NCBI RefSeq assembly: GCF_002865645.1
Contig: NW_020194631.1
Coordinates: forward strand, 496,001-560,000
Direction of reading: 5' to 3'
DNA length: 64,000 nucleotides
DNA from: Hyaloscypha bicolor E
Taxonomy: Eukaryota > Ascomycota > Leotiomycetes > Helotiales > Hyaloscyphaceae
Below the pieces are notes generated by a model. That model made no database searches, was not told the origin of the DNA, and saw only the letters and a list, made by a program, of their open reading frames with translations. Shown one piece after another: positions 34,580 to 46,679 of this stretch (positions are counted from its first letter, which is position 1; every line of letters begins with the position of its first letter). Made by a program: the position numbers and the translations under genes.

Positions 34580-35763
34580 GTTCGAGGAGCTCTGGCCAGG
34601 TTCTCTTTCCTTGAAAGTGAGTTTCCGCGGAATTGAAAGCTGCTTGGATTAGAAGCAAAAAATCGAGGGAAAGAGGCACATTGATGTGTCCGACTTGCTT
34701 TTAAGTATTGAATTATCTCAATGCCTTGCACAAGACATTTTCGTACAAAGCGAAGTTGTTAAATGCATTTCGTCATAGCTAGTTGCCCCGCGAATTGCCG
34801 CATGGGCTTTTTGCACAATGCCATCTCCCGTAACGAGTCTGCTGACAAAAGTCTGGGTTTAGCGATATTTTCAGGCCTCGTCAAACCAAAGTCATCAACT
34901 TTGTGACGGCTGGCGTAAGGGCATGATCTGCCAAGGACAGGATATCGGAAACAGGCACAAAACGAAGCTAAGCCAGAAATGCTTGGACGGAATAATACTA
35001 AAGGTCGAGGCATCCTCCCTACTTTGTTCCATAGCTTAGTATTTTCCAATACATGAGATTCTTTGAACTTTGAGCCTTCGACTATTGCATTGATCCCGCC
35101 GTCACAAACTTCACTCCACGATAATTAGATAATTATAAACAATACTATCTTAAAACTCGAGAGCATTAAGTACAAGAAGGAATATTTAGTTTTAAGAACT
35201 TAGTCTACAAAATTGCGATATAAATTATACTTTATTGAAATTCTTTTCAGGGCCGTTTCGTCAGTGAAATACGCTAAAACCAGAGACATTTGTTGGCAGG
35301 CTCGTAAGCGAGGTGCCCCTGAACAAGCTCGCTTCTCAGGAGCAGCAAGACCGCAACGACGAGTCTGTTAATAGCCTTAATCAGAGCCATCAGTAGTAGT
35401 AGAAAGCGAAGAATGCCATATTTTGCATTGTTCCAATTCAAGCTCATCTATTCCTCTGAACCCCGCAGAGATAATTAGCAAGCTTCTTGTGAATCTGGTC
35501 GTAGTAGAGCAATCCTCAACTTCCAATTGGAGATATCACTAATGGAATTTACCAAAACTGCGTTCAACTGCTTCTCTCTTCGCGCCAAAATATTGTAACC
35601 AATCAACTCAAGTTGGACTCTAAAGGTTTGAACCTGGACGCCGCAGACAAGAAGTCTTGTGGCAGGAGTAGAGTGTGATCATAGCTGAAATGGATAAGAT
35701 ATGATATGCTCTAGAGCAGTGTTTAATGTACAATACAGAATGCCAATATAGCCAACCTCTCTC
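34580..35763. other. Intergenic, AT-rich stretch
   Basis: No gene supported. A particularly AT-rich patch lies at about 35110-35260. I did not find terminal inverted repeats around it. Confidence 0.4.
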
Positions 35764-37697
35764 CTATAAATTTTCGTTGCTTGAACGAAGAATCTCATTC
35801 CCATTCTTCCTTGAGATCCTCCCTCTCACGACTGCCAACCTCCCCACGACCCTCTGCTTCAATCTCCAGAACCCAAATCTTTCAAGACAACCGGCTCGAG
35901 ACTCCAACTCGTCCTCCCAACCTTCACCACAGCCGCAGTCTCCTGCCTCTTGCCCGCACTCCCGCCTACAAGCTGCACAAATCCCCGCTGGTCCCTCACC
36001 TCCAGCTTCGAGCTGTGGCGGCGGTGACCTAGGTAATGGTTTTCTCGTAACTATAGGATTCGGTGAACCGCCTTCTCTCGACCTTTCATCCCAAAAATAG
36101 CCCGCCCCACCCATCGGTTTGGCTAAGGCCCCCATCAACATCTCAGGGGTTTCGGGAGGCGTAATAAGGCCATATTGCTGCCTTGCAGGGAGATATGTGG
36201 TATAGCGAGTGGAGTTTGGGGTGACGTTTGCATAGCCAAATGATTCTTCATTGTTCCGTGGCGGTGTGATTGGTTGTGCTACGAAGTCGTTGGCGTATGG
36301 TGCATTGATTGGTGCTGGAGAGGCAAGATCTGGTAGTTCAGAACGTTCAGAGGGCTGCGAAGAAGTACTTGCGGCCTCTTGGTTACCGTCTGACGGTGCG
36401 AGTTTGAACAAATGTCCTGAATGTGTACTTGAGTGGTTTGGTACCGATGATTTCCGGGGCGTGATGGGAGTTTCAAACTCAAATTGTTTCTCGCCTCCAG
36501 ACCCGAACTGGTAGGGTGATCCAAAATTGGTTAGCAAAGCCTCATTTATTGGCTTGACCACTTTCTCTTTCAATGGAATGCGTTCTGGCGCCTCAGGGGT
36601 CTCCTTCTCTGGAGTTGTCGATGTTGAAGATGTCGGCATACTGAAGCTGGAATTAGAGAAAGCTGTAAAACTTGTCGTGCCCGAAGATGGAGGAATTTCT
36701 CCACGAGTAGCCTTGAACTTTATCGGAGTTTCGAATAAAAATGGAACCTGGCCGGCAGGCCTGGATCCGAATTCGAGAGCAAATTTTGCCATTGAACTTG
36801 TTTTGGGGCCGGTTGCGGTGGCTGACCCAGTCTCTTGCTGCTTGGCGATGGCTATCTTATGGTTCTGTGTCGGTGAAGAAGGCCCATCATGGGCTGGGAG
36901 AGAAGGCATGTATGGCAGCTCCGGCCTCATCATTTCGCGCACAGATAGCTCATTTTCTTCCTCGGACGAAAAATTGCCAGAGAAGACACCACCGTCCTCC
37001 TCTGCCTCATCCCCCTCCTCGTTGTTGTCGGTTAGCGCGAATTGAGTAAAAATGTTTGGTCTAGAAGAGGAGGCTTCTTGGGTCACGAAAGGATCATCGA
37101 TGTTTGCAACATCGGAGGCGGAAGATAGTGCTGATAACGGTCTAGCGGTACGAACCTGCAGAGACTCTACATCAGTATCTCAAAGATTGCGTTGACATCC
37201 AGATAACATACCGTGTCTAGCTGCTCTTCTTCTAATTCGGTTATCACTTCCATCGCAATTGACCTTCTCTCAGCCTCTCTCTGTGCTTCTCTCTGTGCTT
37301 CTGTCTGTGCTTCTCTCTGTGCTTCTCTCTGTGCTTCTCTCTGCCTCTGTGCCTGCCTCTCTGCCGCTGCATCCTCTTGCTCCTTCAGTCTTACGTATTC
37401 TTCAATGACGTTTTTCCATTTTCTATACATCTTATCGACCTGAGAGTGCTGGGGCCTTGATAGGCTGTTGTGCCATTCATTGCAAAGTAATAGACCAGCA
37501 AGCTCTTCTAGATCCTCAATGGCATCACGTAGATCTTCTAATCGATCCATTTGATCAAGAAGCTGAGATGCTGCGGGCCAATCATGACGGTTGATAGGCT
37601 TTGTACATCGTCTTTTTTTGCTTTGTGCGTATCCCACGCACGTGCGATCTCCTGGATTGACGCCCAAGATGCGGCGGAGACCCCAGTTGGTCGGCAT
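35764..37697 (-). CDS. Large low-complexity protein with coiled coil
   Basis: Exons 37212-37697 and 35764-37155 join in frame to 625 residues. The N-terminal GDRTCVGYAQSKKRRCTKPI and following LLDQMDRLEDL/LLCNEWHN resemble a Cys/His module (C..C...C..H) at the N-terminus of several fungal proteins of unknown function. Residues about 110-150 are a repeated (E/T)AQR coiled-coil stretch coded by a 12-bp minisatellite. The second exon is disordered, Ser/Pro/Glu-rich, with several PITPP/TPPET sites. It ends in a Cys cluster (ICAACRRECGQEAGDCGCGEG, about residues 548-568) that could bind metal. The second exon's own ATG at 37086 is an alternative shorter start. Function unknown. Confidence 0.6.
37273..37350. 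repeat. 12-bp coding minisatellite
   Basis: About six tandem copies of a GCTTCTCTCTGT unit on the plus strand. In the minus-strand gene this encodes alternating AQRE / AQTE tetrapeptides. In-frame unit length keeps the reading frame whatever the copy number. Confidence 0.75.
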
Positions 37698-38777
37698 AGT
37701 TGAAAAGATATAACAATAATCGAAAGGATAACGTTGAATAATGATGGATAGCTCTAGAATATGACAAGGCCGAAGAGAGGAAGTGGACAGATCGTTAAGT
37801 GTGCGATATATGGATAGCCTCAAATCTATTGATAGGCATGCACATTCAAGGGTGCAACTAATACACACGGAAAGTTTCCCCAGCCTCGCTGTCGATGCAT
37901 CAAATCCCCAAACCACCTGTGTGTGAGAGAAAAGCTAGGGTGTGGGGGAAGAGGCACAGCCTTGAGAGAGTCTTTTCAAAAAGAGAAAGCCTACACAGGC
38001 GTAAGAGAAGGCTGCCTTGTGGCAGCCGACACCAGACACTGCCACTAATTGTTGGTTAAACCTGCAAGAAGATTGGACGGCCGCACACCCATACCAGTGT
38101 GAGGGCAGACAGACTGCACCTCAGCCATCTCCGAATCCTTGTACGTGCAGGCTAGGGGAAATACTCCGGACGGGACGCAGCCATCGCGCCACGTGCGCGC
38201 ATCACTGAAAATCACCAGCAAGCACACCAACAAAATCCAAGCCGCTGGAGATGTTCCCCAAAGCGGTTGATACCGTTATTGCGCCATGCCGATTCGTACG
38301 TCTAAAAATTGGGACCCAATGCGATCCTCAAGGAGTTTCCCATCCCGAAACGGTCCGTGTAACAAAACCCCGAGGGAACGGCTTCGCTCACACGGACCAT
38401 CAGCACCAACATCTTTTGGGAAGCTACATGCCGAATCATACTGGACTTTCAAACATGACCTGGAGAAGGATCGGGCTGAAGTTTGGGACGAGTTAAGAAA
38501 CATTTGATGGGACGTTTGGTTCTGGAAATTAAGGGATTTCGAGTTTCAATTGTGTTGCAAAACTGAGCATAATTGCATGTGCAAAGTCGAAACATGTAGT
38601 TGAGCTTCAAGGCTGTCAAATTTGAAGGCAGAGTCCAGGTTTCGTAATACCAGCTATGGTGCTGCGAGAGGGGATACGACATGGTAAAACTGGATATTGT
38701 TGCGTGCAACAAATATCCAGGCATTGAAGAAGCCACGAAGGTAACTCATATCAAGGATCTTCTTTATTGAGCCTTTC
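37698..38777. other. Intergenic stretch, nothing recognised
   Basis: Upstream of the low-complexity gene and downstream of BFR2 (both minus). Several overlapping short frames on both strands, none with recognisable content. Confidence 0.4.
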
Positions 38778-40655
38778 TTAAGACCTGAAAAGCATCAAAC
38801 TCTCCTCCTCAGGAGAAACGCCATTCTCCGCTTGGCCATCATCACTAGCTTCCTCTTCACCCAGTGTCATTTTTTGGCCTAGCAAAGTTCCAAAGAAGCG
38901 GTCAATGGCATCTGGCTCCCAACTTCCTTTATCTTCGGGGGCCATGAAATTCTGCAGCTTCTCATGAACTGTAAATCGCATCTTACGACCTTTGCTAGCC
39001 TTGGTATCGACGTTCTTTCTTGTTTTTGCCTCTTTCACTGCGGTCCACTGAATTGAGTTCCCCTCATCCCTTCCAATCATCGGAGCATTTAATGACTCGA
39101 CTCTTCGCTGATCGACAAGTTCCTTCAGGAGCATTTGATAGAAATTGCCGTCATCATAGATATCTGGGTCTTCAGTGGCTTTTTGATCTCTTTGAAGAGG
39201 TGCACATGATCTTGGCATCTTCGTTCGCTTCACTAAGTGCTCAGAATTTGCGAGCTGATCTTGAATCAGAGAAGTTATCGACTGCTGAGCTGCGATAGGA
39301 TTGAGCTTTCGAGATGTTGGCAATGCTGCGCTGCCCCAGACTTTGGCTGACCATTTCTCCAGAGTCGTTTGTCGATTATCAATAACAGCTACTTCAGAAT
39401 TCTGCATGCGTTCCCAGAGTGTAATTGACGGTGTCGATATATCGACACGTCTCTTCCGCTTTTGACCTGGTTTGGCGCCAGAGCTTGCCTTTAACAGCTC
39501 GTGCCGAAGATCATCGAGAGTGTTCCATAACTTGATCGCTGCCTCTTCTGCAGCTTCATATGGTTGGTTTGTGGTCTCGCCAGCTTCTCTTTCTTCCACG
39601 GCAGCCATAGAGTTTGTTGCAATCAGAGCCTTCTGCAACACCATTCGAACACTTAGGAGCGAGTCAAAAGCTTTCCTCTGCTTCTTCACAGCATTGCCTT
39701 TGTCTGCGTCCACTTTCGCGGCTTGAGATATCGTAGCTAGGACAGTCTTCTGTTCTTCGCCCATTATTTGTCGAAGCTCAGCACGCCTCGCTTTCTCATC
39801 ATTCTCATCTTCACTGCCGCTTACAGACTCATCTCCAATCTCCTCCTCATCGCTATGTTCAGACTGGTCTCCGAGTAGATTCTCAATGTCTTCTGCGCTG
39901 TCGTCACCAGAAACATCCTCTTCGTCATCTTCCCTGTCATCCGGATGCTGGTCTGCGACATTCAATATGTTCACATCAGTCTCAGCACTCTCGGATCCGC
40001 TCTCATTGATAGGGACTTCCTCGTCTTCGCTGTCTGACATAAAATCCGCCGCAGTAGCCCGTTGCCTTGCGCCATTGGCCAACTTTGGTTTGCTGCTTCC
40101 TCGAAATGCGAAGCGCTGGAATTTTTCTTCATCGCTTTCTCCAAAAGCATTGTCACTGTCAATGTCTCCATCTTCATCATCCATGTCTACATCGATAGCT
40201 TCGGGATCCGCAAATTCGATGCCATCAGCCTCCTCAATACCTTCTGAAGCTGAATCAGATCCCGACTCAGGATTCCCTTCAGCCTCCTCTTCGTCATTAT
40301 CGTCGAGTAGAGCTTGGCGACTGACTCTGGATCCAGAGTATTCAGGTCCAAGATTGATTTCGTCTGATTTCCGAAGCTTGCTCTTCCTGCATAAAATTTA
40401 GCAATGAAGCAGTCTGAAAAATAAGATTACATACCCAACTGCCGCGTAATGCTCAGTACCAGCTAACCCGTCGTCGCTCTCCTCAGAACCGCTCTCTTCG
40501 TCGGTCCTCTGAACCGGGGCATCTTCTTCAGGATCGAAGTCTGGAAGGAATTAGCACTTAAATTACTCATTGTTTGACCAAGCAGACAACTGACCTTGAG
40601 ATATGGGCTCATCCAGGGCAGCGATTTGCTGCGCAAGATATTTCGCTCTGCCCAT
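38778..40655 (-). CDS. bfr2: Ribosome-biogenesis protein Bfr2/AATF (TRAUB family)
   Basis: Minus-strand exons 40595-40655, 40435-40540 and 38778-40386 give 591 residues. Bfr2/AATF is a nucleolar component of the small-subunit processome needed for early 18S pre-rRNA cleavage. Seen: the N-terminal MGRAKYLAQQIAALDEP; a very long acidic region (about 20-260); the AATF leucine-rich block with KAFDSLLSVRMVLQKALI; then DIYDDGNFYQMLLKELVDQR and the TRAUB domain GRKMRFTVHEKLQNFMAPED. The second and third exons are joined at a Gly codon. Start codons of BFR2 and IND1 are 142 bp apart, divergent. Confidence 0.9.
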
Positions 40656-40797
40656 GATTAGTAGTTGGTGTTGTGTCCTCCATCCTCTTAAAAAAGATTT
40701 CTGACAAATTTATTGTTATTCCCCACAATCTTTGGCACGCTAGCGGCCGCCTCGATTCACTTCTCACGGCGTCTTGGAGGAGGAGCTTGAAATAAAC

Positions 40798-41866
40798 ATG
40801 AACCCGCGATTATTTTCCACGCTGCGCTGCCTGCAGCATGAAAACCCTCTGGTAAGCTAAAGATAATATAAACTTGTCTTCTAACAACTACTAACTCTAT
40901 GCGCAGGGTCTGCCACGAACTGGAAGCATTCCGCGCATGCAGCGTGGATTGCCCGAACGACGAAATATAAAGGATGTTAAGAAAGTGATTGCTGTATCAT
41001 CTGCGAAAGGAGGCGTGGGAAAGTCGACAATTGCAGGTTAGGGTACTGTTGAATTTGCTGGGAATCTTCTAAGAGAAGCAGTCAATCTCGCTCTGGCGTT
41101 TGCCAAACGTGGACTTCGAAGCGGCATCCTTGACACGGATATCTTCGGTCCCTCCATTCCAACACTTTTGAATCTCTCAGGAGAGCCACGATTATCTTCA
41201 AGTCGGCCAACCCTCTCACAGCTTAACTGGACAAGTCTGATGACGAATAGACAACCAACTTATACCTCTTTCCAATTATGGAGTCAAATCTATGTCAATG
41301 GGATATCTCGTCGGAGACGAGGCACCTGTAGTATGGCGTGGACTTATGGTTATGAAAGCTTTACAGCAACTATTACATGAGGTCGATTGGGGAGGCTTGG
41401 ATATCCTCGTGCTAGATTTGCCACCAGGAACAGGAGATACACAATTGACGATCACGCAGCAGATCATTCTTGATGGTATAATTTTTTAATTACAATAGAG
41501 TTGAAGCTAACGCTTATAGGCGCAATTATCATCTCTACACCTCAAGACATTGCTCTCAAAGATGCCGTGAAGGGAATCAACATGTTCAAGAAGACGAATA
41601 TTCCAATACTGGGAATGGTCCAGAATATGTCGCTCTTCATTTGCCCACATTGTCACAACAGCACTCACATATTTGGATCCCACTCAGGTGTAGAAAAAGC
41701 ATGTCGAGAGCACGGAATTAACTTCTTGGGTAACATACCACTTCATGCAAGCATATGTGATTATGCAGATAGGGGAAAGCCAACTGTTGTATCTGAACCG
41801 GATAGTGAGCGAACAAAGTCGTTTATAACAATATCTCAGCGGGTTGGTGACTTGATTGGGCTATGA
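40798..41866 (+). CDS. ind1: Iron-sulfur protein Ind1 (NUBPL), complex I assembly
   Basis: Five exons: 40798-40851, 40907-41036, 41082-41201, 41251-41475 and 41520-41866; 291 residues. Ind1 is a mitochondrial Mrp/NBP35-type P-loop ATPase that delivers Fe-S clusters to respiratory complex I. Seen: the deviant Walker [49 protein letters not shown], and the cluster-binding CPHC (in [15 protein letters not shown]). The N-terminus [18 protein letters not shown] is short and weakly basic. The third intron uses a poor GTCGGC donor; it is accepted because it joins RLSS to [11 protein letters not shown], the conserved sequence. Confidence 0.92.
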
Positions 41867-42284
41867 CAAAGTGAAGAAAAGGGCTCCGGTATCCAACAGC
41901 GAGGGGTGAGGGGGATTACCATAGATCAACAACAGCTTGTACAATACTTCGGCGGATAATATGATTTGTCGATGGCTCGAATCGCGGTGAATCCACACAG
42001 CGTTGAGTACTGTTGTGTGCAACTAGGATGCCCAACGAATTCTCCTATCGATTTCACATAATTTAGCTTGTTACCTGTGAACAGCGCTCTGAGGGGGATG
42101 GAAGTACACCCATTCATTCTGTAATGTATTTTCATGCCTCGATACTAGTGGTGAAAGAGCAAGCCCGTGTTAGCCTCCATCAAGAATTCTTGCAAGAAAT
42201 AACAGTGGCCAGAACTCCAGCCTTAGCGCCTGATACTTGCAGAGTATTCCCCAGCCATTCTTCCCTATAAACCCTTCAAATCCA

Positions 42285-43263
42285 TTAAAATCCTTCTTCC
42301 TCACCATTAGTCTGATAGATGTGTCGACTTCGTGTAGGATCCTTCCGCATGCTTTGACCCGAACCCGTAAAACCAACTATACTCATTAGTTAATGACATG
42401 AAGATGGAACGTAGTGTGCTTGCCTCTGCCGTGGACGCCTTCTGGTGTTCGGAACATGCTTTCCTTCTTTGCGGCTTTGCCAAACTTGCCCTTCTGTGCA
42501 AAATCCTGCCATTTTGATTTGCCGGCTTCCAATTCCTTGTTTGCCTTGATCTTCTTTGGAACTTTGGCGGGTCTAACAGGGCCATCACTGACCTTGCTCG
42601 GCTCACGCTTTGTTTGCTGTGCAAGCTCTGGATTAATGTCTGCTGCAGCAGATATGACGTTGGTGTTAACCGGAGGAGGTAGAGGTAAAGACGCTGCGAC
42701 TGGTGTTCCATCAGCTTTGCGCTTATTTGGGTTTACAACGGGTTTAATGTCCTTGGCCCGGAGAGTTTCAGTGGTGTCGTAGCTCTTGAACTTGACAATA
42801 TAGACTGGCGCGGTCGAGGAACCTGTGATAGACGTGATCCTCGCCGGATAGAAGCCTTTGTCGCCCGAATGCCATTTTGCTAATACTGTGTCGTTGACTT
42901 TGAAGTTTGTGGATGACTCTGACTCGTCTGCAGGAGCTGCTGGTGTTGTCTTCTTGAAAGCGGGATGATTCTCTCGAGACCATTTCTCCTTCACTGGCGG
43001 TTCTGCTGGCTTCTTGGATACAGCTGCTGGCACTGAAGAAGGCTTTAGTTCTGCGATCGCAGCTTCGGTGAGGGAAATGACTTGTTCGAGTTCAGTCTTT
43101 AATTCCTGAAGCTCTGTGCTATCCGGATCTGCTTGAAGCCCCAGTTGGACTGTCTCCAACTATGAAAGAGTTAGATATGCAATAAACGGGTAAAGCTGTT
43201 TGTACTGGCCTGTAATTTGTACTCCTTAATCTCATTTTCGAAAGCCGCGATCTGGTCCGCCAT
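42285..43263 (-). CDS. spf30: Tudor-domain splicing factor SPF30/SMNDC1-like
   Basis: Minus-strand exons 43210-43263, 42424-43159 and 42285-42376 give 293 residues. SPF30 helps the U4/U6.U5 tri-snRNP join the spliceosome and binds dimethyl-arginine through its Tudor domain. Seen: the N-terminal coiled region MADQIAAFENEIKEYKLQ; the Tudor domain (about residues 95-155) with VLAKWHSGDKGFYPARITSI and VYIVKFKSYDTTETL; and the C-terminal FRTPEGVHGRVGFTGSGQSM block and RSRHIYQ. Both introns begin with GC rather than GT (GCCAGT, GCAAGC), the only solution that keeps these conserved blocks in frame. Divergent from CCDC130. Confidence 0.88.
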
Positions 43264-43575
43264 CTCCACCGAAGCCCTTCTGGGTATTGCCTCCGAGTTT
43301 CTTCGCGTGGATCTGATGCTTGTTATCGGCTATGCTCCTCACAATGAATTAAGACCTGAGTGGGTTTAAAAGAAGGTACTCGAGAAGGAGTGAAAGTGGT
43401 TCGTTGCTTGGTTGTTGGAGAAAGTTGAGGCGTTGACCCTTCGCCTTCAAAATCGACTGCACGGCCACGAGTGAGGTGAGGCCAGTTACGTAAGCGAGGC
43501 TGGGGCGATTTGAAGAAGTTGCATTTCTCAACTTCACTTCGAAAGACAACCATCATCGCGAGTACGAACCACAAC

Positions 43576-44604
43576 ATGCAGGGATTCAATATGGGACGTT
43601 ATGTCCCTCCTGATCAGGAGGGATTGATGAGTGGGAATCAACTGCATGGCAAACACGCTCTCGGAGCTCGAGCCAACAAAATATCACAAGGAATCCTCAC
43701 GGTTCGATTCGAAATGCCGTATCCGATCTGGTGCACACATTGCCCGAAGCCTACGATAATTGGACAAGGAGTGCGATTCAATGCCGAGAAGAAGAAGGTG
43801 GGAAACTATCATTCGAGCCCGATATTTAGCTTTCGAATGAAACATGTCGCCTGTGGAGGATGGATCGAGATTCGTACAGATCCTAAGAATACGGCATATG
43901 TGGTCACGGAAGGTGCAAGGAAGAGAGATTTAGGAGAAGATAAAGCTAGAGAAGGGGATGTGAAGATTTTGACACAAGAGGAAAGGGAGGCAATAAGGGA
44001 CAATGCGTTCGCTGCATTAGAAGGAAAGGTGGAGGATAAAAAGAGACTGGAACAGAGCAAGCAACGACTGGAGGACCTACAGGAACTTTCAGAACAACAA
44101 TGGGATGACCCCTACGAGCAGAACAAGAAATTGAGAAATCTGTTTCGGGTTGGACGGAAACAGAGGGAGAAGGATGCAAGTGTCTCGGTTGCTTTACAGG
44201 ACAAGATGAGTCTCGGGATCGATTTATTGCCTGAGCACGAAGATGATGTAAGAAGAGCTGGTTTCATTGAATTTGGGGGATTGGACCCTGAGAAGGCGGT
44301 GGGCAACGCTGTCTCAACGCCACTTTTTAAGACGGAGGATTCAACTGCAAAAATGAAGTCCAAACCCTCCAGGCACTCTAAGAAACGGAAAGCAGATGAT
44401 ACTTTGAAGCAAAGGACCGCGAATCTCGCAGCCGAGATACGAGGTAATACCAGAGCCGCCATGGACCCGTTCCTCACAGGAAGTCGATCATCCGGCTCAG
44501 CCTCGAAACCGTTACTATTGGGGGTGAAAAAGAAGCGACCAAGACTTGAAGAGAGCCTTGTGCCTACGAGTGGAGCCGGTCTTGTGGACTATGATTCAGA
44601 TTGA
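43576..44604 (+). CDS. saf4: CCDC130/Saf4-type CWC16 splicing factor
   Basis: Intronless, 342 residues from MQGFNMGRYVPPDQEG. The CWC16 family (Yju2, CCDC94, CCDC130) acts in the spliceosome at the first step. Seen: GRYVPPDQ, NKISQGILTVRFEMPYPIWC, then CTHCPKPTIIGQGVRFNAEKK with two Cys of a zinc site and VACGGWIEIRTDPKNTAYV with a third. PYEQNKKLRNLFR follows the coiled coil. A basic C-terminal half ends KKKRPRLEE. CCDC130-type rather than Yju2 because of the MQGFNMGRYVPPD start. The upstream frame to 43510 is discarded since this start is family-typical. Confidence 0.92.
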   Translation: MQGFNMGRYVPPDQEGLMSGNQLHGKHALGARANKISQGILTVRFEMPYPIWCTHCPKPTIIGQGVRFNAEKKKVGNYHSSPIFSFRMKHVACGGWIEIRTDPKNTAYVVTEGARKRDLGEDKAREGDVKILTQEEREAIRDNAFAALEGKVEDKKRLEQSKQRLEDLQELSEQQWDDPYEQNKKLRNLFRVGRKQREKDASVSVALQDKMSLGIDLLPEHEDDVRRAGFIEFGGLDPEKAVGNAVSTPLFKTEDSTAKMKSKPSRHSKKRKADDTLKQRTANLAAEIRGNTRAAMDPFLTGSRSSGSASKPLLLGVKKKRPRLEESLVPTSGAGLVDYDSD

Positions 44605-46679
44605 GTTGCGAAGGCGGTGAATACGGGCAAAGGAGTCAGCGATGCTGCGATAGTTGGGGCATTATGGGTTGGAGTTGCGAATGATACCCTTGGACTTGCT
44701 CTATTTACTCGGTGGCGATATGTCCACTATTTAGTCAATTATCTGTGATGGTAATTCTATGATGATATTCCAAATTCGGTCAAAATTCTGCATTGAGTTC
44801 CGTCGCATGCCTTGAGCTACTCAATTTCCAGGGGACTGACCGACTTTATTCCAACAGGGTACAATATCGTTCATCAGCTAGAGACGTGAGAGCTGGAAGT
44901 GAGGTATGCATAATTCTTTGCATACGCCTTAGAGTTTATCTATCAGATCCATGTGACGGTCCTCAGGACACCTGCGGCAAAGCCTTGACAAGCCCTGCTA
45001 AGATCCGATATGCGAACCATGAACGGCGACTCCAACGCTCAGGAACGGTGTGATGACCCCAGTAGGACCATTAAAAGTGGGACATTTGTACGATGTTGAG
45101 ATAAGTTCCACAGAATTTTTCCACGCACAGAAAGGCAGACTAATCGCTGGATCTGGAACATATGATTCAATATTAAGCTCGGAGACAGTAAGCGGGTCGA
45201 ACATTCATAGCCTGAACTTCAAATTACGGGGGATAGAAGAAACAGAGTGGGAGACCTGGTGTTTTTCTGGGGCAAGAGCTTTGGGACGAATCAGATAGTG
45301 TACTGATCATCCTTCGGGCGATGAGCTTCAGCTCTTAATGCAGAAAATAAGGCAAGAAAGTGGGGTGGCGCAAATCATGGTGTGACTTCCAGGGTAGTCT
45401 GGATGGTGGTATTCCGCGATGTGGAAGCGGAGTCGACGCAGCAGATCACTGCTTGGAGAATATAGCAGAAGAGAATTTTGGTGGCGATCTTGAGGTGTGA
45501 CGGACTTGCTTGTCAAATCTGTCAACACTCGTTACCTGGGTGGAGTTGACTCAGAAGTGAACAGTGAACATTTCTATCTCGCTGCGTTGATATCGAGATC
45601 ACTTGTCTGCAATCCCGACACCTTCGAGACTCTTCCATAATGCAGGAACAGTCGGGCATGCCAGGGTTCGTCCCAAACGTAGGAGGAAGAAGTCTCGAGG
45701 ACTGGCGAGTTTGAAGATGGGAAAGTCTATGCGGTCACGTGTGGTTAGGTAATAAGCTATAGAGGACGTCGTTCCATGGCCGAAAAGGGCAACTTCTCTC
45801 AAGCGCTTCCTTTGGCATGATTCTATTCTTCAGTCAGCTGTTGGACAGTAACTACTCTCTTCTCTTCTCATATGACAGACCTATCAAAGTTGTCTGTTAT
45901 CTGATCTTAAATATCTTCCTTTTGCGCCAAGCCAGCTCAAAAGCAAGACGGATTGGATCTGCAGCACAAGGAGCATGTGGAATAGCATTTACTCTATTGC
46001 TGTAGAGCTGACGGTGCTGAGGTATCTTAGATTCCCAAGTTTCCCCGCTAGTTCTGTATTCTGGATTCTCTCGGTCGTGGGGAATCTCGTGGGAGAATCA
46101 ACTTTGGGGGCGGGCCACAGAGGGAGTCGATGAAACAGCCCTACGGAAAATACCCCTTTCCTTTTGTCCGAGCAGGGCTGAAGGCTTTAGGATTCAAGCT
46201 CGGAAGACTCACACTTCCATTTCTTCACATGTCTCGTGGTCATCCACTTTCCTGCGGTGAAGTTCGGACGATTACTTTGGTCGATCAATGCCCTCCAGGA
46301 TCAAACCCAATTCCCTCGCGATCAGAGCATCCAGCTGAGAGACATTAATCGCGAATTGGAGTTGTTCAACGCATCAAATTTGCGTCATGACTTGTGATTA
46401 ATTTGATAGTGTCATTCATGGAAAAATTGAAAGCCGCACACGATTGGCTTTCCCCAAGCGAATCACAGACAGTCCAAAGTCTCTGAAAGCCCCAAGTTGA
46501 AGACACGGGCGGAAAGCCAATAAGTCAAGCCAATTTGTTAGCGGCGAAGGGTTTAGCAAAACTCAAAGCATATTATGCGGCAAATGGCGCGCAAGGAATT
46601 GCACACTAGAAAATATTGCAGTTCGAAAAGAATGATCTTCGCAATAGTTTTGCAATTAGAGAATTGGATACATCACTAA
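44605..46679. other. Intergenic stretch of 2 kb, no gene supported
   Basis: Frames of 65-90 codons occur (45050-45298, 45599-45802, 46130-46348). None shows a domain, splice-joined continuation or repeat. Given the neighbouring tyrosinase relic, decayed coding DNA is possible but I cannot identify it. Confidence 0.4.
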
